Shown here piece after piece: positions 19,008 through 27,947 of a stretch of DNA of 64,000 nucleotides. Location: contig NZ_SISF01000030.1 in NCBI RefSeq assembly GCF_004310285.1, positions 1 through 64,000 on the forward strand, written 5' to 3'. Below the pieces are notes generated by a model. That model had not been told where the DNA came from. It saw nothing but the letters and a program-made list of their open reading frames with translations, and did no database searches. The number at the start of each line of letters is the position of its first letter. Position 1 is the first letter of the stretch. Both the position numbers and the translations under genes were made by a program. Source of the stretch: Agrobacterium cavarae (GTDB taxonomy: Bacteria; Pseudomonadota; Alphaproteobacteria; Rhizobiales; Rhizobiaceae).

Positions 19008-19638
19008 TTACCTGCGCCAAACGCTTATCTATGTGATCCTGATGACCCTCGTCGTCGTCGCGTCGAATATCCTCGTTCAGTATCCGCTGTCCGGCACGCT
19101 GTTCGGCATCAATCTTGGCGATCTGCTGACGTGGGGTGCTTTCACCTATCCTATCGCCTTTCTGGTGACCGATCTGACCAACCGGCAGTTCGGTCCCTCC
19201 ATTGCGCGCCGTGTCGTGCTGGCAGGCTTTGTCGTCGGCGTCACGCTGTCCTTCTGGACCTCGCTGCCGCGGATCGCGATTGCATCCGGTACCGCCTATC
19301 TGATCGGCCAGCTGCTGGATATTTCCGTCTTCAATCGCCTGCGTCGCCAAAGCTGGTGGCGTGCGCCTCTGGCGGGCTCCATGTTCGGCTCCGTGCTGGA
19401 TACCGCTCTGTTCTTCTCCATCGCCTTTGCAGCGACCTTCGCCTTCATTGGTCCCAACGATGCCTTCGCCATCGAGAACGCGCCGATCCTCGGCATCTTC
19501 TCAGCTGAAGCGCCACGCTGGATCTCCTGGGCGCTCGGCGACCTGTCGGTCAAGGTTCTTGTCGGACTCGTCCTCTTGCTGCCCTACGGCGCTCTGATGA
19601 ACACGCTGAAGCCCATGCCGCCTGCACGCTCAGTCTAA
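19003..19638 (+). CDS. VUT family queuosine-precursor transporter (YhhQ/COG1738)
   Basis: A 211-residue inner-membrane protein with about six helices. LTWGAFTYPIAFLVTDLTNR with FGPSIARRVV is the family hallmark, and FGSVLDTALFFSIAFA follows. Members import queuosine precursors (preQ0/preQ1). The start at 19003 is chosen for its AGGA site at 18992-18995, although longer in-frame starts exist at 18964 and 18958. The start codon lies in a candidate preQ1-responsive pseudoknot, which agrees with the predicted substrate. Confidence 0.88.
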   Translation: MPYLRQTLIYVILMTLVVVASNILVQYPLSGTLFGINLGDLLTWGAFTYPIAFLVTDLTNRQFGPSIARRVVLAGFVVGVTLSFWTSLPRIAIASGTAYLIGQLLDISVFNRLRRQSWWRAPLAGSMFGSVLDTALFFSIAFAATFAFIGPNDAFAIENAPILGIFSAEAPRWISWALGDLSVKVLVGLVLLLPYGALMNTLKPMPPARSV

Positions 19639-19677
19639 ACCGAGCGCCGCTCCATAAGGTCTGAGGTTGCGAAATGA

Positions 19678-19711
19678 AGCAGTGAAGGCTGATCGCCTCC
19701 GCTGCTTTTTG
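19678..19711 (+). terminator. Rho-independent terminator after the queuosine-precursor transporter
   Basis: AGCAGTGAAGGC (19678-19689), a five-base loop, then GCCTCCGCTGCT (19695-19706) and a T-tract. The 12-pair stem has one wobble and one mismatch. Confidence 0.8.
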
Positions 19712-19741
19712 TGGTTTGCAGTCAGCAGCGCCAGAAATACT

Positions 19742-20248
19742 CTAAAACTTCAACCGCTCACGCAAGAACACGAGCGCGACAATGAGGCCTGTTGAGGCTC
19801 CAATCAGCACGTCGAGAAAACGGGCAAGGCCCGCGACCTGCGGCCCCATCAACAGCACCAGCATGGCCGACGCGCCCGCCTGTATCGGCACCACCGGGGC
19901 CACGCCGAAGGCGGCGGCGATCATCATGGCGACGAAGGTGGCTGACGCCATCCGGACCGCCGCAAGGTCTGCCGGAATCATCAGAGCAAGCTCGCCCACC
20001 AGAATGCCGACGGTAACGCCAACGATCAGGCCTAAACCCTGACGGATCTGGCTTGGGATGCCCGGTGCCAGGCATATCAGCGCGCTGATCGCAGCAAAAA
20101 CCGGCTGCTGATGGCCGAGCATATGTCGAGAGGCCCAGAACGCAAAAGCGGCAGCTACAGCATCGGCCCGAAAATCATACTCGATTTTCGGAAAAGCACG
20201 ATGCGTAGATTTTAAGAGATAGAGCGCCGTGCGTCCAACAGGACGCAC
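19742..20248 (-). CDS. FUSC-type (aromatic acid exporter-like) membrane protein with a RIME-derived 5' end
   Basis: An open frame of 168 residues. From about residue 30 it matches the membrane half of FUSC/aromatic-acid-exporter proteins (AVAAAFAFWASRHMLGHQQP, AISALICLAPGIPSQIRQG, FVAMMIAAAFGVAPVVPIQAG) with five helices. Residues 1 to about 30 are encoded inside a RIME element, and the only available starts are GTG at 20248, within the repeat, or ATG at 20122, which would cut into the first helix. The native start may have been lost or replaced by the repeat. No soluble C-terminal domain is present, so it is a short form. Confidence 0.65.
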   Translation of the reverse strand: MRPVGRTALYLLKSTHRAFPKIEYDFRADAVAAAFAFWASRHMLGHQQPVFAAISALICLAPGIPSQIRQGLGLIVGVTVGILVGELALMIPADLAAVRMASATFVAMMIAAAFGVAPVVPIQAGASAMLVLLMGPQVAGLARFLDVLIGASTGLIVALVFLRERLKF

Positions 20249-20258
20249 GGCGCTCTAT
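20157..20258 (+). repeat. RIME-type intergenic element, copy 1
   Basis: About 102 bases with two palindromes: CGAAAATC, six bases, GATTTTCG at the left, and a perfect 16-pair stem from AGAGCGCCGTGCGTCC (loop AACA) at 20221-20256. The same plan and much of the same sequence recur at 24842-24946 in the same orientation. Layout and size match the Rhizobium-specific intergenic mosaic element (RIME). It overlaps the 5' end of the FUSC-type frame. Confidence 0.85.
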
Positions 20259-20320
20259 GGCTGCCGCAAATGCACGGGTGAAGCTGATCTGAGACGCTCG
20301 GCGATCTGCCTGAGCATCGA

Positions 20321-22108
20321 TCAGTCCTTCTTGGACGGAACGACGCGCAGAGCCAGTTCGCGAAGCTGTGTCGGCGTTGCCGGCGACGGCGCGTTCATCA
20401 GAAGGTCCTGTGCCTGCTGGTTCATCGGGAACAAGGTGATTTCGCGCAGGTTCTTTGCACCGACCAGCAGCATGACCACACGGTCGATACCGAAAGCGCA
20501 ACCGCCATGTGGAGGCGCGCCGTACTGGAATGCACGGTAGAGGCCGCCGAAGCGCTCTTCCACGTCTGCTTGGCTGAGACCAACCTTTTCGAACGCCTTG
20601 ACCATCAGTTCAGGCGACTGGTTACGAATGGAGCCCGACGCAATTTCGAAGCCGTTGCAGACGGCGTCATACTGGTAGGCCTTGATCGACAGCGGGTCCT
20701 GGCCTTCAAGCGCTTCCATTCCGCCCTGCGGCATGGAGAAGGGGTTGTGGGCAAAGTCGATCTTCTTGTCTTCTTCGTTGTATTCGAAGAAGGGGAAATC
20801 GACGATCCAGCAGAGCTCGAAGCGGTCGCGATCGACGAGATTCAGTTCCTCGCCAGCACGGGTGCGGGCCTCTCCTGCAAACTTGTAGAACTTGGCAGGA
20901 TCGCCAGCCACGAAGAAGCAGGCATCACCAGCTTCGAGACCAAGCTGCGTGCGCAGCGCCTCGGTGCGCTCCTCGCCGATGTTCTTGGCAAGCGGACCGG
21001 AGCCTGCGATCTTGCCGTCTTCTTCCTTCCAGAAGATGTAGCCGAGACCTGGCTGGCCCTGGCCCTGCGCCCAGGCATTCATGCGGTCGCAGAACGCGCG
21101 GCTGCCGCCGGTCTTGGCGGGAATGGCCCAGACTTCGACCTTCGGGTTCGACGCGATCATATTGGCAAAGACCTTGAAGCCGGAACCGGCGAAATGCTCG
21201 GTCACGGCCTGCATGACGATCGGGTTGCGCAGATCCGGCTTGTCGGAACCATATTTGCGGATCGCCTCGTCGTAAGGAATGCGCGGCCATTCTTTCGTGA
21301 CCGGCTTGCCTTCGGCAAACTGCTCCAGAACCGACGTCATCATCGGCTCCATGGTTGCCCAGACATCTTCCTGCGTCACGAAGCTCATTTCCACGTCGAG
21401 CTGGTAGAATTCGCCCGGCAGACGGTCAGCACGCGGGTCTTCATCGCGGAAGCACGGCGCAATCTGGAAGTAGCGGTCGAAACCGGCAACCATCAGAAGC
21501 TGCTTGTATTGCTGCGGGGCCTGCGGAAGGGCAAAGAACTTGCCCTCGTGGATACGGCTCGGCACGAGAAAGTCGCGCGCGCCTTCCGGAGAAGAGGCCG
21601 TCAGGATCGGTGTCGTATATTCGGCGAAGCCAGCTTCGGCCATGCCGTTGCGCATGGCGGAGATGATCTGCGTGCGCTTTACGATGTTCTTGTGCAGCGT
21701 CTCGCGGCGGAGATCGAGGAAGCGATACTTCAGGCGAACGTCTTCCGGATAGTCCGGCTCGCCGAAGACTGGCAGCGGCAATTCCTTCGCAACGCCCAGC
21801 ACTTCGATCTCTTGGGCGTAAAGCTCGATCTCACCGGTTGCCATCGCCTTGTTGACGGTGTCTTCCGAACGCGCCTTGACCTTGCCGTCGATGCGGATCA
21901 CCCATTCGCCGCGCACCGTTTCAGCTGCCTTGAAAGCCGGGCTGTCTGGATCGGCAACCACCTGGGTAATGCCGTAATGATCGCGAAGGTCGATGAAGAG
22001 AACGCCGCCATGGTCTCGAACGCGATGCACCCAACCGGAAAGACGAACGGTCTCGCCGACATGAGACTTGCGAAGAGCGGCACAGGTGTGGCTGCGGTAG
22101 CGATGCAT
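20321..22108 (-). CDS. aspS: Aspartyl-tRNA synthetase
   Basis: A 595-residue class II synthetase that charges tRNA-Asp, and probably tRNA-Asn as a non-discriminating enzyme, as in most alphaproteobacteria that use GatCAB. It has an N-terminal OB-fold anticodon domain ([20 protein letters not shown]), class II motif 2 ([20 protein letters not shown]), a GAD insert, and motif 3 ([19 protein letters not shown]). Full length. The start at 22108 is followed by [12 protein letters not shown], usual for the family. Confidence 0.97.
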   Translation of the reverse strand: MHRYRSHTCAALRKSHVGETVRLSGWVHRVRDHGGVLFIDLRDHYGITQVVADPDSPAFKAAETVRGEWVIRIDGKVKARSEDTVNKAMATGEIELYAQEIEVLGVAKELPLPVFGEPDYPEDVRLKYRFLDLRRETLHKNIVKRTQIISAMRNGMAEAGFAEYTTPILTASSPEGARDFLVPSRIHEGKFFALPQAPQQYKQLLMVAGFDRYFQIAPCFRDEDPRADRLPGEFYQLDVEMSFVTQEDVWATMEPMMTSVLEQFAEGKPVTKEWPRIPYDEAIRKYGSDKPDLRNPIVMQAVTEHFAGSGFKVFANMIASNPKVEVWAIPAKTGGSRAFCDRMNAWAQGQGQPGLGYIFWKEEDGKIAGSGPLAKNIGEERTEALRTQLGLEAGDACFFVAGDPAKFYKFAGEARTRAGEELNLVDRDRFELCWIVDFPFFEYNEEDKKIDFAHNPFSMPQGGMEALEGQDPLSIKAYQYDAVCNGFEIASGSIRNQSPELMVKAFEKVGLSQADVEERFGGLYRAFQYGAPPHGGCAFGIDRVVMLLVGAKNLREITLFPMNQQAQDLLMNAPSPATPTQLRELALRVVPSKKD

Positions 22109-22276
22109 GATTGTATCCTGAAGAAGCGTGTCATGGCCTCGGGGGCCGACTTACGAAATTTGGCGGAAAAGCGCATGGCTGAACCGATTTGTCAAGGAAA
22201 AGCGCCATGCGCGAGGCTTTGCCGTCTAGCCTGGAAATTCTCGCGAAACTCGAAAGAGAGCCGGATCAAGGAGAAA

Positions 22277-22363
22277 ATGCAGAAGAAGATCGACAATTGG
22301 AGGGTCAAAGCGCTCAGTAAAGCGGCCTCTCATATTGACATGTGGCCCCCAAAGAGAAAGTAA
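22277..22363 (+). CDS. Small basic ORF with strong ribosome site (hypothetical)
   Basis: A 28-codon frame (MQKKIDNWRVKALSK to WPPKRK) between aspS and rnd. It is preceded by CAAGGAGAAA, one of the best Shine-Dalgarno matches in this part of the window, and its stop is 32 bases before the rnd start. The product would be strongly basic. It may be a genuine small protein or a leader peptide coupled to rnd, or it may be chance. I do not recognise it. Confidence 0.35.
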   Translation: MQKKIDNWRVKALSKAASHIDMWPPKRK

Positions 22364-22395
22364 GACGGAGTGTTTTCCAGGACTGGCCGAACGTA

Positions 22396-23565
22396 ATGAT
22401 TGAAACGACTGCAGCACTCGCCGACGCCTGCAAGGAGCTGGCGAAATCGGAATTCGTCACCATCGATACGGAGTTTCTCCGCGAAACAACCTTCTGGCCG
22501 CAGCTCTGTCTCGTCCAGATGGCAAGCCCCACGCTCGAAGTGCTGGTGGACCCAATGGCGAAGGGTATTGATCTGACGCCGCTCTTCGAACTGATGGCGG
22601 ATGCGAATGTCGTAAAAGTCTTCCACGCTGCCCGTCAGGATATCGAAATCATCCATCACCTCGGCGGGCTCATCCCCCACCCGATCTTCGACACCCAGGT
22701 TGCAGCCATGGTCTGCGGCTTCGGCGATTCGATCTCCTACGATCAGCTGGTGCAGAAGACCAAGAACGTCCAGATCGACAAGTCATCCCGCTTTACCGAT
22801 TGGAGCCACCGTCCGCTCTCGGAAAAGCAACTGGATTATGCGCTGGCGGACGTCACCCATCTTCGCGATGTCTATCTGGCGCTGAAGGCGCAGCTTGAGC
22901 GTGAAGGCCGTTCGTCGTGGCTCAAGGAAGAGATGGATATCCTTGAGGCGCGTGAGACCTATGACATGCATCCCGACGATGCATGGCTGCGATTGAAGTC
23001 GCGCCTTCGCAAACCGACCGAACTTGCCATCCTGAAATTCGTCGCCGCCTGGAGAGAGCGCGAGGCGCGCTCGCGCAACGTTCCGCGTTCGCGCGTGCTG
23101 AAGGACGACGCGATTTTCGAAATCGCTCAGCAGCAGCCGAAGGACGCGGAAGCGCTATCGCGCCTGCGCACCATCCCGAAAGGTTGGGAACGCTCCACCT
23201 CCGGCGCGGCGATCATCGAGACGGTCAATGCAGCGCTCGCCCTTCCCAAGGCCGACATGCCGCAGGCGCCCCGCCACAGCCATTCTCCCGAAGGCTCTGG
23301 TGCCGCGGTAGAGTTGTTGAAGGTGCTTTTGAAGTTGACGGCGGATAAGCACGGCGTCGCTGCCAAGGTAATCGCCAATAGCGACGACCTCGACAAGATC
23401 GCCTCTGAAGGCGAGAAGGCCGAGGTTCAGGCGCTTTCCGGCTGGCGGCGCGAACTCTTCGGTGAACCTGCTTTGAAGCTCATCCGTGGTGAAGTCGCGC
23501 TTCGCTTTGCAGGCAAGAAAGTCGAGGCCGTCGAAATGCCAGCCCAGGATCAGGCCACCGAATAA
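22396..23565 (+). CDS. rnd: Ribonuclease D
   Basis: A 389-residue 3'-5' exoribonuclease of the DEDD superfamily for tRNA 3' maturation. Exo I is TIDTEFLRETTFWPQLCLVQ, Exo II HAARQDIEIIHHLGG, and Exo III LDYALADVTHLRDVY. An HRDC domain follows (RNVPRSRVLKDDAIFEIA). The ATG at 22396 is chosen because the protein then begins MIETTAALAD, the usual family start. The longer GTG frame from 22342 reads through promoter-like sequence (TTGACA at 22335-22340). Confidence 0.93.
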   Translation: MIETTAALADACKELAKSEFVTIDTEFLRETTFWPQLCLVQMASPTLEVLVDPMAKGIDLTPLFELMADANVVKVFHAARQDIEIIHHLGGLIPHPIFDTQVAAMVCGFGDSISYDQLVQKTKNVQIDKSSRFTDWSHRPLSEKQLDYALADVTHLRDVYLALKAQLEREGRSSWLKEEMDILEARETYDMHPDDAWLRLKSRLRKPTELAILKFVAAWREREARSRNVPRSRVLKDDAIFEIAQQQPKDAEALSRLRTIPKGWERSTSGAAIIETVNAALALPKADMPQAPRHSHSPEGSGAAVELLKVLLKLTADKHGVAAKVIANSDDLDKIASEGEKAEVQALSGWRRELFGEPALKLIRGEVALRFAGKKVEAVEMPAQDQATE

Positions 23566-23741
23566 GTCATCGGTAAAAACCGGGGTCGTGCAAAACTGCC
23601 ACAACTGCGCCTCTTCCTGAGTGATCGCTTAAACATCCCTTTTGGCGGCACCTGATCCGCATTATTATCCCGCACCGGGAGGAATCGACCTGCTCACTTG
23701 GGAGGAAGTGGCACCCCTATCCCCTCAATTAAGGGCAGACG

Positions 23742-24764
23742 ATGAGAAAAATTCTGGCGATGCTGGACTATGTCGTGCTGTTTCTGGCGGTTGCCGGAAG
23801 CGGCGTGGTCTATGCATTCCTCGAATATGGCGGCGGTGCATTCATCGGGGCAACCTACGCCCTGTTTGCTTGCGCGCCGATCCTTGCCTTCGAGCGTGGC
23901 CATATCCTGCCCGGCCTGTCGAAGAAGATCAGCATGCTGCCAACGCCCGCCTATATCGCGGTCGGCATGGTCGTTTATGTCATTCTCGTCTTTTGTGGCT
24001 TCGGTCTCGGCGGTACCATCCTCTGGGCCACCGGCGTTCTTCCCACGAGCTGGGCGCGCGCGGTGCATGCGGAACTGCAGACCATGGTGTTTACGCTCGG
24101 CGTGTGCGCCATCATCGTCTTCATCATGCGCGTGCGTGAGCTTTTGGGGCGCGATATTTTCATCGATCTCATCCTGGGGCGCTATCGCAGGCCGGTCAGC
24201 GAAGAGCGCGTGTTCCTCTTCATCGATCTCGTCGGCTCCACATCCTTTGCCGAAACCCATGGCGATCTCAAAGCCCAGGAATTTCTGGGCGCGCTCTTTT
24301 CCGCCTATGCCGCTCCGGTCAGAAAGCATGGCGGGATCATCGACGACTATATCGGCGATGCGGCCATCATCACCTGGCCCTATCATCTCGCGATCCGGCG
24401 TGCCGCCTGCATCAACTGCGTCTTCGACATTCTTTCGGAAATCGAAAGCAGCCGTGCCACCTGGATCACCAGTTTCGGCACTGTCCCGAAGCTCCGCTTT
24501 GCCATTCACGGCGGGCCGGTGATCACGGCAGAAATCGGCGTCGATCATCACAAGATCACCTATTTCGGCGATACGGTAAACACGACGGCGCGGCTGGAAT
24601 CACTGAGCAAGATGCTCGGCCACCCCATTCTGATCTCGTCCGACCTCGCCCATCAACTTCTGCTGCCCAAGGGCATCAGGAGCCAGTATCTCGGCGAACA
24701 CGCCGTCAAGGGTCGCGGCCAGACGCTCGGCGTTTGCGCGCTCAGCCGCCAGCCGGCCTTGTAA
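23742..24764 (+). CDS. Membrane-bound class III adenylate/guanylate cyclase
   Basis: A 340-residue protein. Residues 1 to about 135 form four membrane segments and the rest a class III nucleotide cyclase domain. The metal aspartates are in FLFIDLVGSTSF and YIGDAAIITW, and the Asn/Arg pair is in GDTVNTTARLES. The position usually held by the purine-selecting lysine (K before the aromatic-x-GD) is Asp here (IIDDYIGD), while the partner position carries Thr (ITYFG). Nucleotide choice is therefore uncertain. Rhizobia carry many such cyclases. It is a single gene with no linked effector. Confidence 0.88.
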   Translation: MRKILAMLDYVVLFLAVAGSGVVYAFLEYGGGAFIGATYALFACAPILAFERGHILPGLSKKISMLPTPAYIAVGMVVYVILVFCGFGLGGTILWATGVLPTSWARAVHAELQTMVFTLGVCAIIVFIMRVRELLGRDIFIDLILGRYRRPVSEERVFLFIDLVGSTSFAETHGDLKAQEFLGALFSAYAAPVRKHGGIIDDYIGDAAIITWPYHLAIRRAACINCVFDILSEIESSRATWITSFGTVPKLRFAIHGGPVITAEIGVDHHKITYFGDTVNTTARLESLSKMLGHPILISSDLAHQLLLPKGIRSQYLGEHAVKGRGQTLGVCALSRQPAL

Positions 24765-24841
24765 AAGAACACCGTCATCAAAGCTTCAAAGCGGTTTTGC
24801 GCGCCTGTCACAAAGCCCGCCTATCGGTCCATTGCTCCTCT

Positions 24842-24946
24842 ACAGCATCGGCCCGAAAATCGGAATCGATTTTCGGAAAGCACGATGCGTAGATCCAAAA
24901 AGTTAGAGCGTCCTTTGTGCGTCCTAAAGGACGCAAGGCGCTCTAT
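24842..24946 (+). repeat. RIME-type intergenic element, copy 2
   Basis: About 105 bases matching copy 1: ACAGCATCGGCCCGAAAATC, GATTTTCGGAAAGCACGATG and a second palindrome from AGAGCG to CGCTCT (24905-24945), with compensating and non-compensating changes. It lies between the cyclase stop and the esterase start, 20 bases before the latter, and may act as an RNA hairpin in either transcript. Confidence 0.85.
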
Positions 24947-24966
24947 GCAACAGACAGGTATGTTCC

Positions 24967-26328
24967 ATGAAAAAAATCCTGCTTTCTTCCGCTGTTTTCC
25001 TCACGCTCGGCACCCTTCACGCGATTGCCGCTGAGAAGGAGTTTCCGGCAAAGCTCGTCTCTCAAGCAGTTTTGCCAGCCAACACCATCATCCCGGCACC
25101 GGCGGATGCACCGGACTTTTTGAAAAGCGCAGGTAAGTTCACTACAGCCGACCGCAAGCGTGCCGAAGGCATCGGCACCGTGCCCGGCAAAGATGGCGTC
25201 CGCCCCACCGGCCTCTCCATGCCGTTTAATGGCCAGGCAATGCAGGGCTTTTCCGGCATTAAGGCTATGGAAGACGGCACCTTCTGGAGCCTGTCAGACA
25301 ACGGCTTCGGCTCGAAGCTGAACTCCAGCGACGCCATGTTGATGCTGCACCATTTGAAGTTCGATTGGGATGCCGGCAAGGTCAACGCTATCGAGACGGT
25401 CTTCCTGTCCGATCCCGACAAGAAGGCTCCCTTCCCGATCGTCATGGAAGGCTCGGACAAGCGCTATCTGACCGGCGCGGACTTCGACGTGGAATCGATC
25501 CAGCCGGTTGCAGACGGCTTCTGGGTCGGCGAAGAATTCGGCCCTTACATTCTGAAGTTCAGCCGCGACGGCAAGCTGACGGATGTGATTGCGACCAAGG
25601 CCGGCGAGAGCGAGGTCAAGTCTCCAGACAATCCCACGCTGACCCTTCCCGGCAATCCCACCCAGAAGCTGCCCGCCTTCAACCTGAAGCGCTCCGGTGG
25701 TTTCGAGGGCATGGCGCTCTCCAAGGATGGCACAAAGCTCTACGGCCTGCTGGAAGGCCCGCTCTACACCGCAGATGGTCAGGTCGAAAAGACGCAAGAC
25801 GGTGCGACGGGCCTGCGTATCATCGAACTCGACGTTGCCTCCAAGGCATGGACGGGCCGGACCTGGCTCTATCCGCTGGCAGAAGGCGGCGAGGCGATCG
25901 GCGACTTCAACATGCTGGACGACAGCACTGCGCTGGTGATCGAACGCGACAACGGCGCCGGCACGGCAGACAAGGCCTGCGCCGACCCGAAGAAACCGGA
26001 GGCCAACTGCTTTGCAGTTCCTGCCAAGGTGAAGCGCATCTACAAGATCGAGTTCAACGATGCGAATGTCGGCAAGGCTGCCCGCAAGATCGGCTATATC
26101 GACCTGATGAAGATTGCTGATCCCGACAAGAAGGCCCGTCAGGGTTCTGAAAACGGCATCTACACGATGCCGTTCGTCACCATTGAAAATGTCGACCGTG
26201 TCGATGCCAGCCACATCATCGTCGGCAACGACAACAACCTGCCCTTCTCGGCCGGCCGTGCGCTGGACAAGGCAGACGACAACGAGTTCGTCATCCTCGA
26301 TGTGAAAGATCTGCTGGACGCAAAGTGA
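24967..26328 (+). CDS. Exported esterase-like activity of phytase family protein
   Basis: A 453-residue protein with a signal peptide (ILLSSAVFLTLGTLHAIAAE). The body matches the PF13449 beta-propeller type: GFSGIKAMEDGTFWSLSDNGFG, DFDVESIQPVADGFWVGEEFGPY, GGFEGMALSKDGTKLYGLLEGP and VGNDNNLPFSAGR. Family members are periplasmic and are thought to act on phosphoesters. It starts 20 bases after RIME copy 2, so its ribosome site lies in the short gap. It ends at a terminator-like hairpin. Confidence 0.88.
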   Translation: MKKILLSSAVFLTLGTLHAIAAEKEFPAKLVSQAVLPANTIIPAPADAPDFLKSAGKFTTADRKRAEGIGTVPGKDGVRPTGLSMPFNGQAMQGFSGIKAMEDGTFWSLSDNGFGSKLNSSDAMLMLHHLKFDWDAGKVNAIETVFLSDPDKKAPFPIVMEGSDKRYLTGADFDVESIQPVADGFWVGEEFGPYILKFSRDGKLTDVIATKAGESEVKSPDNPTLTLPGNPTQKLPAFNLKRSGGFEGMALSKDGTKLYGLLEGPLYTADGQVEKTQDGATGLRIIELDVASKAWTGRTWLYPLAEGGEAIGDFNMLDDSTALVIERDNGAGTADKACADPKKPEANCFAVPAKVKRIYKIEFNDANVGKAARKIGYIDLMKIADPDKKARQGSENGIYTMPFVTIENVDRVDASHIIVGNDNNLPFSAGRALDKADDNEFVILDVKDLLDAK

Positions 26329-26335
26329 TGCAAAG

Positions 26336-26363
26336 GAGCGTCGCCGTCTCGGCGGCGCTCTTT
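26336..26363 (+). terminator. Terminator-like hairpin after the phytase-like esterase
   Basis: GAGCGTCGCCG, loop TCT, CGGCGGCGCTC, followed by TTT. A strong stem with one mismatch but a short T-tract. It lies between convergent genes. Confidence 0.6.
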
Positions 26364-26423
26364 CCACCACGGCTGGATTATGATCCGTTACTCAACCAAA
26401 TGACTGGGTCGGCGGTCTCAGAC

Positions 26424-27947
26424 TTATTCGAAAATGAAAGCCAGCCGCTTGCCCGTGAGCTTCGCCAGTTGCTGCAGGCGTCCCTCAAGACGTTCGCCGG
26501 CAAAATCGCAGTACTCATGCGGTACCACGAATTCCAGATCGAGATCGGGATTCTCCGACACTCGGAAACGCAAGTGGTCAACGACGCCCGGCATGGAAGC
26601 CGAGAAAAGATAGACGACGCGCAGCAGTCCACCGAGAAGCTTTGCAAGTTCGAGCAGGCGGGGCCCGGCCATGTCGGCGAGCGACTGGGTGGTGCCGTTA
26701 TCGTTCAGGCCTTCGAAGCGGTAGTAATTGGCAAGGGCGATGAAGGCGCGGCCTGGATGGGTGATCGAAACAAAGGATGAGTGGGCAATGACGTTCAGTG
26801 CCTGGAGCCCGCGGTAATCCGGATGGGCGCGCCAGCTGATATCTGCCAGGAGACAGGCCGCCTGTCGGTAGCGCCGCTCTTCTTCCGTTTCATCGATACC
26901 GAAAACTGGCACGGTTCTGCCGGTCCAATCCGCCAGCTCGCGCGCATGCTCGGGAGACCGGGCGCGCAGAACCGCCAGTTCATCGGCAGCAACCAGCAGC
27001 GGATCGGCAGCTTTGTCCGTCTCTGATAGCAGCGAATAGAGATAGCCCTCACGCACGCCTTGGGCCGAAAAAGCAATCTTTGCCGGCTTCATCACCTCGA
27101 GAACTTCGCGCATGGCAATCGCGCCGAAGGGAAGAAGCGACCGGCGGTTCTTGGAGACAGCCTGCCACGCCGGGTCCTTGCTGTCCTTCGAGGCAATGAC
27201 CTCGTTCAGGAAGTTCAGTATCTCCTGCAGAGGAAGCTCATAGCCCTGCATCATATGCAGCGGATAATGGGTGATCTCCATATGGAGCTTGGCGATGTTG
27301 CGCCATGTGCCGCCGACGGCATAGAAGGTCCGGCCTTCCCCTGCTGACAGCAAAGCGGCGCTCTTCTTGACCTGCTTTTTGGCAAAAGCCGTGGCCTTTT
27401 CGAGCGAACCGCCTGCCTGTTCGGAGAGCCTCAAGCCGCCGAGCGGAAGAGTGATGCCCTTGCCGCAGGCATTGCCCTTGATATCGATCAGTTCAAGAGA
27501 TCCGCCGCCCAAGTCGCCGGCAATGCCATCGGGGTCGTGGAAACCGCCAATGACGCCGTAAGCCGAGTAAAGTGCCTCGCGCTCGCCGGAAAGAACCTCG
27601 ATCTCGCAACCGAGGATCGCTTCCGCATCGCGAATGAAGTCCGGACCATTTTCGGCTTCGCGTGCTGCTGCGGTGGCCAGCACATGCACCTGGGTGGCCT
27701 GTGCCTGATCGGACAGTGCCCGGAAACGGCGCAGGGTCATCAGCGCTCGCCGCACCCCTTCTTCGTCCATCCGCCCGGTCAGGGCCAGCCCTTTGCCAAG
27801 GCCGCAAAGAACCTTTTCGTTGAACAGCACCACAGGCGCGCGCGAGAGACCTTCATAAACGACAAGGCGAACCGAGTTCGAACCGATGTCGATGACGGAA
27901 ACGGGGGCATGGCCGACGAGCCGCCCCTGTGCTTCTGATCGTGTCAT
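26424..27947 (-). CDS. ppx: Exopolyphosphatase, Ppx/GppA family
   Basis: A 507-residue enzyme that removes terminal phosphates from polyphosphate. The ASKHA phosphate-binding loops are [16 protein letters not shown] near the N-terminus and [14 protein letters not shown]. The C-terminal HD-like part carries [25 protein letters not shown], broken here only for description. The start overlaps the ppk stop (ATGA at 27944-27947), so synthesis and breakdown of polyphosphate are coupled, as in many rhizobia. Confidence 0.94.
   Translation of the reverse strand: MTRSEAQGRLVGHAPVSVIDIGSNSVRLVVYEGLSRAPVVLFNEKVLCGLGKGLALTGRMDEEGVRRALMTLRRFRALSDQAQATQVHVLATAAAREAENGPDFIRDAEAILGCEIEVLSGEREALYSAYGVIGGFHDPDGIAGDLGGGSLELIDIKGNACGKGITLPLGGLRLSEQAGGSLEKATAFAKKQVKKSAALLSAGEGRTFYAVGGTWRNIAKLHMEITHYPLHMMQGYELPLQEILNFLNEVIASKDSKDPAWQAVSKNRRSLLPFGAIAMREVLEVMKPAKIAFSAQGVREGYLYSLLSETDKAADPLLVAADELAVLRARSPEHARELADWTGRTVPVFGIDETEEERRYRQAACLLADISWRAHPDYRGLQALNVIAHSSFVSITHPGRAFIALANYYRFEGLNDNGTTQSLADMAGPRLLELAKLLGGLLRVVYLFSASMPGVVDHLRFRVSENPDLDLEFVVPHEYCDFAGERLEGRLQQLAKLTGKRLAFIFE

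Noticed and set aside
20507..22363. A 618-codon plus-strand open frame across aspS
   Set aside because: It is the complement of a full-length AspRS and encodes no recognisable protein. Only its last 28 codons, beyond aspS, are considered separately as a small ORF.
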